Shown: piece after piece, positions 1 to 5,268 of the stretch
Layout of the letters: every line of letters starts with the position of its first letter
How positions within the stretch are numbered: position 1 is the first letter of the stretch
Assembly (NCBI GenBank): GCA_900554895.1
Contig: USIX01000164.1
Location: forward strand, 1 to 5,268
Length of the DNA: 5,268 nucleotides
Origin: an uncultured Megamonas sp.
GTDB taxonomy: Bacteria; Bacillota; Negativicutes; Selenomonadales; Selenomonadaceae
Direction: 5' to 3'
Program-made: the position numbers and the translations under genes
Notes under the pieces: model-generated
Databases searched by the model: none
What the model was told of the DNA's origin: nothing
Seen by the model: the letters and a program-made list of their open reading frames with translations, nothing else

Positions 1-33
1 AGGCTTATAATTAGTGATGTTTGATATGTTCAT
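1..33 (-). CDS. Start of an unidentified protein (partial)
   Basis: Only the first 11 codons are in the window, reading MNISNITNYKP, and the frame is open to the edge. The start is supported by a GGAGG ribosome binding site at 44-48, ten bases before the ATG at 31-33. The next upstream ATG, at 48-50, is in another frame and stops after six codons, so it is not an alternative start. The gene lies 78 bases downstream of the ROK regulator on the same strand, with no hairpin terminator between them, so it may be co-transcribed with the regulator or be its target. Eleven residues are too few to name a product. That a gene starts here is fairly likely; its function is unknown. Confidence 0.5.
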   Translation of the reverse strand, partial: MNISNITNYKP

Positions 34-47
34 GGGCGTTTATCCTC

Positions 48-62
48 CATAATCACATTATG
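48..62. promoter_or_regulatory. Inverted repeat, possible operator
   Basis: CATAAT-CAC-ATTATG is a perfect 6+6 inverted repeat with a 3-base centre. It lies next to the ribosome binding site of the leftmost gene and covers the candidate -10 box. Its position would suit a repressor site. The ROK protein encoded just upstream is one candidate binder, but nothing in the sequence proves this. A flanking 8-base inverted repeat, ATTAGTGA (10-17) and TCACTAAT (63-70), could also fold the mRNA around the start codon. Confidence 0.25.
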
Positions 63-85
63 TCACTAATACACACTTTTATCTA
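57..85 (-). promoter_or_regulatory. Weak candidate promoter for the leftmost gene
   Basis: On the minus strand, TAGATA (80-85) is followed after 17 bases by CATAAT (57-62). The match to the housekeeping consensus is only 4/6 and 5/6, and the region is AT-rich, so it could arise by chance. It is the best candidate in the short gap after the ROK gene. Confidence 0.25.
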
Positions 86-111
86 CATAATTTACTTAGA
101 GTATCTCCTAT

Positions 112-1101
112 TTAAATCTTCTCTCTTAAATCCAATGCTTTTTGATATAATCCCGTCAGATAATATATATCATCATTTTCTCTGAAATAAAACAAAGGCA
201 TATTTTCTTCCGGAATATTTTTTATACATTCCTTTCGTACTTTTTCCACCAAATCCCTATCAATCAAATCACCGGTAAATACGATTATATTGGGATTAAT
301 AAGTACGATTATAGCCGGTATTATCTGCATCATCAGTGGAAAACATTTATCCTTTTTCCATAAATTCATCTGTTCCTTCAAACCTATGCCATAAGGCAAA
401 AATCCCAACGTTCCGGCAAACTGATTAGCACCCTTTATTATCGTTCCCTTATACACTGTCGCCAACCCCGGTATAATATTTTCGGCAAAATAAGCCAGCG
501 TTATAATATCACTGTCTATGCCCGATTTTTTATAATAACCATAAGCTTTAAAATGCATATTATTGCCTAAATATATTTGCCGATCTATATTATTTTCCAT
601 TTTTTCCCTGAACGGTACATCTTCCAATTCTTCAATATCACAATGACGAATAATTCCATTTTCTACCACACCAGGCAGCCCTACCATGATTTGTGCTATA
701 CTCGGAAATATATCGCACAATTTTTTTATACTGTTTTCAACTGTTTCATAATCAAGATATTCATAAACTTCTTCACTATGATGAATTATATTACCCAGTG
801 GGGATACCACAGAACAGCGGAGTGTTTTTTTTTCTTTTACCACTTCAACTCTTACACATAAAATGCTTTTATAGTATTCATTTATCCGATAAACAACCGT
901 ACTTCTGCCAACACCCTGTAATTGCTGTTTAGTACCGCAAAGTTCACCGCTTTTTTCCATTTCATTCAATAAAGTATTACAAGTCGCTACACTCAAACTC
1001 GTCTTTATAGCAATACTCTGTTTCGTATATTCTCCGCCTTGCCATAAAATACGTCTAATTTTATTCTTATTAACTTTACGGATATCTGCTGTATCTTTCA
1101 T
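112..1101 (-). CDS. ROK-family transcriptional regulator, degenerate kinase-like domain
   Basis: This 329-residue protein has the two-part layout of ROK repressors such as XylR, NagC and Mlc. An N-terminal winged helix (about residues 8-75) begins RKVNKNKIRRIL and ends in a wing, GVGRSTVVYRIN. A ROK domain follows (about 78-325). Family landmarks seen are MVGLPGVVENG at 139-149 and NPNIIVFTGDLI near 269-280. The domain is unusual in three ways. The N-terminal phosphate loop (DxGGT type) is absent. The usual END acid is Asn181 (sequence GNNMH). The zinc motif CxCGxxGC is missing after GFLPYG at 233-238. It is therefore expected to be a DNA-binding protein without sugar kinase activity; ROK repressors usually respond to a sugar or sugar phosphate, but the ligand cannot be told. 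The start ATG has GGAGA at 1109-1113, seven bases upstream. Length is a little short for a ROK repressor, but there is no sign of a frameshift. Confidence 0.8.
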   Translation of the reverse strand: MKDTADIRKVNKNKIRRILWQGGEYTKQSIAIKTSLSVATCNTLLNEMEKSGELCGTKQQLQGVGRSTVVYRINEYYKSILCVRVEVVKEKKTLRCSVVSPLGNIIHHSEEVYEYLDYETVENSIKKLCDIFPSIAQIMVGLPGVVENGIIRHCDIEELEDVPFREKMENNIDRQIYLGNNMHFKAYGYYKKSGIDSDIITLAYFAENIIPGLATVYKGTIIKGANQFAGTLGFLPYGIGLKEQMNLWKKDKCFPLMMQIIPAIIVLINPNIIVFTGDLIDRDLVEKVRKECIKNIPEENMPLFYFRENDDIYYLTGLYQKALDLREKI

Positions 1102-1120
1102 TATTATTTCTCCTATTTTA

Positions 1121-1176
1121 TTATTATAAGTATTATAATAATATTTATTATAAATATTGTCAATATTTTATTATAA
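1121..1176. repeat. Three TTATTATAA direct repeats around the ROK promoter
   Basis: TTATTATAA occurs at 1121-1129, 1145-1153 and 1168-1176, so the steps are 24 and 23 bases. The copies flank the -35 box and overlap the leader. Regular spacing close to two helical turns would suit autoregulation by the ROK protein. Base composition is so AT-rich that chance recurrence is a real alternative. Confidence 0.35.
1132..1163 (-). promoter_or_regulatory. Promoter of the ROK regulator gene
   Basis: A perfect -35 box TTGACA (1158-1163) is followed after 17 bases by TATTAT (1135-1140); an overlapping TATAAT (1132-1137) would need a 20-base spacer. Transcription would start about 25 bases before the ATG, leaving a short leader containing the GGAGA site. 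The -35 sits in AATATT-GTC-AATATT (1153-1167), which could be a repressor contact. The surrounding DNA is almost pure A and T, so the exact -10 is uncertain. Confidence 0.55.
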
Positions 1177-1223
1177 AAAACCTCCGATAGTCAATTCTTA
1201 AAGACTGACTACGGAGGTTTTTT
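1175..1223 (-). terminator. Intrinsic terminator of the cupin gene
   Basis: The stem pairs AAAAAACCTCCG (1175-1186) with CGGAGGTTTTTT (1212-1223), continues after one bulged base with TAGTC (1188-1192) and GACTA (1207-1211), and closes on a 14-base loop. On the minus strand the stem ends in a run of six T. It begins six bases after the cupin stop codon. The T run on the other strand makes it potentially bidirectional, but no plus-strand gene is present. Confidence 0.85.
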
Positions 1224-1229
1224 TATTTT

Positions 1230-1718
1230 TTACTTTCCGTAATACTGTTCATCGGATACCTGTTCCAGCCAGTTTACATTGGAACCGTCTACCGCTTCAC
1301 AAAGTGAAATATGCGTCATTTTTGTATTGTATCCAGCGCCGTGCCAATGTTTTACTCCCGGCGGACACCAGATTACATCACCCGGATTTATTACCTGTAT
1401 AGGTTTTCCCCATTCCTGTGTAAGACCTTGTCCTTCTGTTACTATCAGCATCTGTCCTTTCGGATGAGTATGCCATGAAGAGTGTGTACCCGGTTCAAAT
1501 GTTACGTATGCTCCTCCGATATTTCTGTCATCAATATTACTAAACAGCGGTTCAATTATTACATTGCCGTTGAAAATACTCGTCGGTCCTTTTGTTGCCG
1601 CCTGTTCGCCGTTTCGGGTAATAACCTGATGATTAGCCGTATCGGCTGCAAAGCCAATTGTTCCTGTCAGACATGTCGAAAGAGCCAGAGCTCCCGCTAC
1701 CAATAATTTTTTATACAT
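1230..1718 (-). CDS. Exported single-domain cupin (hydroxynitrile-lyase-like family)
   Basis: This is a 162-residue protein. Residues 1-25 form a signal peptide: MYKK, a hydrophobic stretch, then IGFAAD, with cleavage likely after Ala24 or Ala25. The rest is one cupin barrel. Motif 1 is G-x5-HTHPKGQ with His83, His85 and Gln89; motif 2 is [17 protein letters not shown] with His124 and His126. HxH-x3-Q plus the later His is the metal-ligand set I recall for the manganese cupin GtHNL of Granulicella, and the C-terminal M-T-H and SDEQYY patterns also match that family. Such cupins are often annotated only as cupin-domain proteins and found in redox or aldehyde stress settings, so lyase activity here is unproven. 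The start is the ATG at 1716-1718, with AAAGG-type binding site GGAAAGG at 1730-1736. The longer frame beginning at 1775 would start inside the promoter and is rejected. LSTC at 13-16 is a poor lipobox, so it is probably soluble and extracytoplasmic. It is transcribed alone. Confidence 0.85.
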   Translation of the reverse strand: MYKKLLVAGALALSTCLTGTIGFAADTANHQVITRNGEQAATKGPTSIFNGNVIIEPLFSNIDDRNIGGAYVTFEPGTHSSWHTHPKGQMLIVTEGQGLTQEWGKPIQVINPGDVIWCPPGVKHWHGAGYNTKMTHISLCEAVDGSNVNWLEQVSDEQYYGK

Positions 1719-1749
1719 GAAATCGCCATCCTTTCCGAATTTTGATTTC

Positions 1750-1780
1750 ATTATAATAATTGAAGCCGACTTCAAGTCAA
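1750..1780 (-). promoter_or_regulatory. MerR-type promoter and operator of the cupin gene
   Basis: On the minus strand TTGACT (1775-1780) and a perfect TATAAT (1750-1755) are 19 bases apart, two more than the housekeeping optimum. Between them lies the dyad TTGAAG-TCGG-CTTCAA (1760-1775), which begins in the last base of the -35 box. A long spacer with a central dyad starting at the -35 end is the hallmark of MerR-family activators, which twist the DNA to bring the boxes into line. Transcription would start near 1743, about 25 bases before the ATG. No MerR gene is in the window. A TATTAT at 16-base spacing could give basal expression. Confidence 0.65.
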
Positions 1781-1802
1781 TGTATATATTTTAATTTTAA
1801 AG

Positions 1803-1840
1803 ATACTTTATAAGCATTTTTAAAAATGCTTATAAAGTAT
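1803..1840. repeat. Perfect 38-base palindrome
   Basis: The half-site ATACTTTATAAGCATTTTT (1803-1821) is followed directly by its exact reverse complement (1822-1840), with no spacer. It lies 22 bases upstream of the cupin -35 box and about 200 bases after deoD. As RNA it would form a long AT-rich hairpin, but no T run follows on either strand, so it is a poor classical terminator. A protein-binding site or the remains of a small mobile element are other options. Confidence 0.8.
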
Positions 1841-1886
1841 TAAACAGAATAAACCTTAACATATATAAAAAATCGAAATTAAGAAC

Positions 1887-2034
1887 GTACCTTCAGCGCA
1901 ATATAAGGAAAAAAGAATTAATTATTAATTTATCTTCATATTGCGCCGGGCAATTTTTCTTTGGTACAGCGAAAGCGAAACGTTTTTAAGTTTCTTTTTG
2001 GTTCATTTTTCTTTGATTTCAAAGAAAAATGAAC
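1887..2034. repeat. Structured repeat-like intergenic element
   Basis: Several nested dyads fill this block. GTACC (1887-1891) can pair with GGTAC (1963-1967). Inside that, GCGCAATAT (1896-1904) pairs with ATATTGCGC (1938-1946), and its centre is the palindrome AATTAAT-T-ATTAATT (1916-1930). GAAAC (1977-1981) pairs with GTTTC (1990-1994). The word ATTTTTCTTTG occurs at 1953-1963 and 2005-2015 and inverted at 2020-2030. This resembles REP-like or miniature-element debris seen between bacterial genes. No terminal target duplication or transposase is visible. A structured non-coding RNA cannot be excluded. Confidence 0.45.
2001..2034. repeat. Perfect 15-base inverted repeat after deoD
   Basis: GTTCATTTTTCTTTG (2001-2015) and CAAAGAAAAATGAAC (2020-2034) are exact reverse complements around a 4-base loop. 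The hairpin begins three bases after the deoD stop codon. On the minus strand it is followed by CAAAAAGAAAC, not by a T run, so it does not look like a standard intrinsic terminator. It could protect the 3' end of the yhcH-deoD mRNA or be part of the repeat element it belongs to. Confidence 0.7.
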
Positions 2035-2037
2035 AAT

Positions 2038-2754
2038 TTAAATTTCACGTTCATCAACTGCTGTTTCCAGTGCTATTTTAATCATATCATCAAATGAACG
2101 CTCACGTTCTTTTGCTGTTGTTTCTTCCCCTGTAAATAAATGATTACTTACGGTGAAGATACCGAGTGCTTTTACATTATAACGCGCCGCCAACATATAA
2201 AGCGCGGCTGCTTCCATTTCCACAGCCAGACAGCCGTACTGAATCAATTTCTGTAAATCCACTTCTTCATCGTAAAAACGGTCCTGACAATATATATTGC
2301 CGACTTTTACAGGAATATTCATCTTTTTCGCATTGTGATATGCCTTTCCCAAAAGCTCAAAATCGGCAAGAGGTGCATAATGAAGCCCCGCACCGAACGT
2401 TCTGACCACAATACCGCTGTCTGTAGTAGTTCCCTGAGCAATTACCACATCTCGTACGTGTACATCATCTTTCAAACCGCCGCAGGTGCCGACACGGATT
2501 AATTTTTTCGCACCGTAATCACAGATTAACTCATGCGCATAAATGGAAATAGACGGAATTCCCATTCCTGTTCCCTGCACCGTTATTTTCTTTCCCTTAT
2601 ACGTTCCCGTATAACCGAACATATTACGGATATGATTATAACATACAGGATTTTCTAAAAATTTCTCTGCAATGTATTTAGCACGCAGCGGGTCGCCCGG
2701 CAAAAGTACAGCTTCTGCAATTTCATCTTTTTTAGCTTCAATATGATTACTCAT
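2038..2754 (-). CDS. deoD: DeoD-type purine nucleoside phosphorylase with Asn204
   Basis: At 238 residues this matches the hexameric DeoD family end to end. The enzymes split purine nucleosides with phosphate into free base and ribose-1-phosphate in cytoplasmic salvage. Landmarks in E. coli numbering, which coincides here at both ends, are His4, the phosphate loop LLPGDPLR with Gly20 and Arg24, Arg43, IRVGTCG with Arg87 and Thr90, Phe160-Tyr161 (159-160 in E. coli), VEMEAAALY with Met180 and Glu181, and Arg217. The odd point is TVSNHLF: the general acid Asp204 that protonates the purine N7 is Asn, encoded by AAT. This predicts weaker activity or a shift in base preference. The start is the ATG at 2752-2754, with GAGGG at 2761-2765. 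The longer frame to 2856 would run deep into yhcH and is rejected. It lies 16 bases after yhcH, in one transcription unit. Confidence 0.93.
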   Translation of the reverse strand: MSNHIEAKKDEIAEAVLLPGDPLRAKYIAEKFLENPVCYNHIRNMFGYTGTYKGKKITVQGTGMGIPSISIYAHELICDYGAKKLIRVGTCGGLKDDVHVRDVVIAQGTTTDSGIVVRTFGAGLHYAPLADFELLGKAYHNAKKMNIPVKVGNIYCQDRFYDEEVDLQKLIQYGCLAVEMEAAALYMLAARYNVKALGIFTVSNHLFTGEETTAKERERSFDDMIKIALETAVDEREI

Positions 2755-2770
2755 AATTATCCCTCTTTCT

Positions 2771-3235
2771 CTAAATTTTAGTTGTATCAATTTTAAACAA
2801 TGCAGCTTTAAATTTATTCTGCAACTCCACATGAATTCCGGTTTTATGGGCTTCATTCGGATAGCAAATCACCAAATCACCGTATTTCGTCAACAGATTG
2901 ATATTATTCGGTCGTGTCTCCTCTATCATCATAGTATCACCGCTTCGGTCATAATGGTATGTTTTCAATCCGGCTGTATCTTTTACGTCAATCCGTTCCT
3001 GTCCATTGATTAAAATATATATATCTATATGATTTTTATGCGCCTGCCAGTACCTGTCCTGTGCTATCTGTGTTTCATATTCATCGATACGTAAACTTAT
3101 ATATCCTTTATCCGTAACATACCTGCCCGGCCTGTAATTTTCTACATCATGATTTTGAAAAAAATCCAAACAGTATTTTATATCCTCATTCCATGATAAA
3201 TCACCCATATTTTTTATATTCATACTAATCACCAC
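2771..3235 (-). CDS. YhcH/YjgK/YiaL-family protein (probable sugar anomerase)
   Basis: This 154-residue protein belongs to the cupin-like family of E. coli YhcH, YiaL and EbgC (DUF386). E. coli YhcH is a metalloprotein that speeds anomerisation of sialic acid for its aldolase. Family landmarks are PGRY at 36-39, [20 protein letters not shown] at 63-82 and [15 protein letters not shown] at 119-133, with His66, Asp71 and His130 in the expected places. The acid normally two residues before the first His (ExH) is Gln64 here. No sialic acid genes are visible; the partner is deoD, so another sugar may be the substrate. The start is uncertain. GGAGGT at 3241-3246 is well spaced for the tandem GTG codons at 3233-3235 and 3230-3232. 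The ATG at 3221-3223 lies 17 bases away. An out-of-frame ATG-TGG-TGA begins at 3237. Confidence 0.85.
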   Translation of the reverse strand: MVISMNIKNMGDLSWNEDIKYCLDFFQNHDVENYRPGRYVTDKGYISLRIDEYETQIAQDRYWQAHKNHIDIYILINGQERIDVKDTAGLKTYHYDRSGDTMMIEETRPNNINLLTKYGDLVICYPNEAHKTGIHVELQNKFKAALFKIDTTKI

Positions 3236-3251
3236 ATTTCACCTCCAAACA

Positions 3252-3280
3252 AAAATAGCGGCTGTAGCTAATGCTATCAA
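3252..3280 (-). promoter_or_regulatory. Possible yhcH promoter inside the atp terminator
   Basis: On the minus strand TTGATA (3275-3280) and TATTTT (3252-3257) are 17 bases apart, a 5/6 and 4/6 match to consensus. Both lie within the atp terminator hairpin. Transcription would start near 3245, almost at the GGAGGT site, giving hardly any leader. The alternative is that yhcH-deoD is fed by read-through from the atp operon or by a promoter inside atpC that I cannot identify. Confidence 0.3.
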
Positions 3281-3288
3281 CCGCTATT
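3254..3288 (-). terminator. Intrinsic terminator of the ATP synthase operon
   Basis: AATAGCGG (3254-3261) pairs with CCGCTATT (3281-3288), and an inner stem TAGC (3265-3268) with GCTA (3273-3276) closes the loop. On the minus strand the stem runs into TTTTTGTTT. It starts about 20 bases after the atpC stop and ends eight bases before the yhcH ribosome binding site, so it separates the two units or limits read-through. Confidence 0.8.
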
Positions 3289-3307
3289 AATTCATTTATT
3301 GACCGGA

Positions 3308-3733
3308 TTAGCCAACATCTGTTTTTGTAGCAACAAGACGAGCTTTAGCACGTGCCATAGCTGCACGAGCGCGAAGCGTATCAAAGTCAACATGCACTTC
3401 TGGATTTTTATTAAACTCCTCCAGACGTTTTTTGGCACGTTCATATGCTTTTTTAGCTCTGTTTATATCAATTTCAATCGGAAGTTCAGCTGCACTTGCA
3501 AGTACAATGATTTTATCCGGCTGTACTTCCATAAAACCGCCGCTGACTGCGATAAGATTTTCCGTTCCGTCAATCATCGCTTTCATGGCATGAGGCACGA
3601 GCCCTGCCAAAAGCGGAGCGTGCTTTGGCAGTATGCCGAGGTCGCCGCTAATTGAACGTACGATAAGCATATCTATATCAGCAGAATATACTACTTTGTT
3701 GGGAGAAATAATTTCCAGCTTTATTTTAGCCAT
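3308..3733 (-). CDS. atpC: ATP synthase F1 epsilon subunit
   Basis: This 141-residue protein is a full-length epsilon subunit, part of the rotating stalk that couples proton or sodium flow to catalysis and can inhibit ATP hydrolysis. Residues 1-84 form the beta-sandwich, with the signature GDLGILPKHAPLLAGL at 30-45 and SGGFMEV at 64-70. Residues 88-138 form the two-helix hairpin, rich in Arg, Lys and Ala. The hinge carries IDINRA (88-93), matching the I/L-D-x-x-R-A motif of ATP-binding epsilon subunits such as that of thermophilic Bacillus, with Glu83, Asp89, Arg92 and Arg99 all present. It is the last gene of the operon, starting three bases after the atpD stop. Its GAGGG site (3741-3745) lies inside the last atpD codons, so the two genes are probably translationally coupled. 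Confidence 0.96.
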   Translation of the reverse strand: MAKIKLEIISPNKVVYSADIDMLIVRSISGDLGILPKHAPLLAGLVPHAMKAMIDGTENLIAVSGGFMEVQPDKIIVLASAAELPIEIDINRAKKAYERAKKRLEEFNKNPEVHVDFDTLRARAAMARAKARLVATKTDVG

Positions 3734-3736
3734 AAA

Positions 3737-5149
<1,413 letters not shown>

Positions 5150-5156
5150 TTAGAAA

Positions 5157-5161
5157 CCTCC

Positions 5162-5163
<2 letters not shown>
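5157..5163 (-). promoter_or_regulatory. Ribosome binding site deciding the GTG start of atpD
   Basis: AAGGAGG is a full match to the 16S rRNA tail and stands seven bases before the GTG. It overlaps the atpG stop codon (TAAGGAGG), so ribosomes finishing gamma are placed directly on the beta start. Confidence 0.9.

Positions 5164-5268
<105 letters not shown>

Larger units (their letters stand above)
1841..2037. other. Gene-free intergenic stretch between deoD and the cupin
   Basis: Together with the palindrome and promoter below 1841, this makes up the roughly 320-base gap after deoD. I find no reading frame with a ribosome binding site, no tRNA and no rRNA. Bases 1841-1886 are plain AT-rich DNA. 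From 1887 onward the stretch is filled by inverted and direct repeats, annotated separately. Confidence 0.7.

Noticed and set aside
1671..1682. Lipoprotein signal (LSTC) in the cupin
   Set aside because: Thr before the Cys does not fit the usual Gly/Ala/Ser, and a later, better signal peptidase I site (GFAA) follows.
1719..1775. N-terminal extension of the cupin (start MKSASIII)
   Set aside because: The ATG lies in the -35/operator region, upstream of the expected transcription start, has no ribosome binding site, and would bury the signal peptide. The ATG at 1716-1718 has a good site.
2001..2034. Reading the 15-base hairpin as an intrinsic terminator for deoD
   Set aside because: The stem has few G-C pairs and no T run follows on either strand, so it is listed as an inverted repeat instead.
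2750..2766. Leader AGAAAGAGGGAT shared by deoD (about 2755-2766) and atpC (about 3738-3749)
   Set aside because: Twelve identical bases before two unrelated genes is curious, but it is mostly the ribosome binding site plus, for atpC, the last atpD codons, so coincidence is the simplest reading.
2755..2856. 34-residue extension of DeoD
   Set aside because: It overlaps the yhcH coding end, has no family similarity, and the ATG at 2752-2754 has GAGGG at the right distance and gives His4 at the proper position.

Overview
All supported genes in this window lie on the minus strand and are read from high to low coordinates. The DNA is AT-rich, with strong GGAGG-type ribosome binding sites, which points to a low-GC Gram-positive-lineage bacterium (Bacillota). 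The signal-peptide cupin and the general look of the ATP synthase proteins would fit a diderm Negativicutes member, but that is a guess that a database search would have to settle.

Reading in the direction of transcription, the window opens with the end of the F1F0 ATP synthase operon: the C-terminus of atpG (gamma, cut by the window edge), a complete atpD (beta, GTG start) and a complete atpC (epsilon). A hairpin terminator follows about 20 bases after atpC. Immediately beyond it sits a two-gene unit: a YhcH/YjgK/YiaL-family protein (sugar anomerase type), then 16 bases later deoD, a hexameric-type purine nucleoside phosphorylase. The deoD product keeps nearly all the active-site residues but carries Asn where the catalytic Asp204 is expected.

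Next comes a gene-free stretch of about 320 bases (1719-2037). It is rich in dyad symmetry: a perfect 15-base stem directly after deoD, a longer structured repeat-like block, a loopless perfect 38-base palindrome, and then a promoter with a 19-base spacer and central dyad, the layout typical of MerR-family control. That promoter drives a small exported single-domain cupin resembling the manganese-dependent hydroxynitrile-lyase-like cupins. The cupin gene ends at a strong terminator.

The last complete gene is a ROK-family transcription factor with an intact winged-helix domain but a sugar-kinase-like domain that has lost the recognisable kinase and zinc motifs. It has its own AT-rich promoter. 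Only the first 11 codons of a further gene are present at the window's left edge.

The ATP synthase part is ordinary housekeeping. The points worth a second look are the Asn204 phosphorylase paired with a YhcH protein, the MerR-like promoter on the exported cupin, the degenerate ROK regulator, and the intergenic palindromes. I do not see a clear-cut new multi-gene system here.
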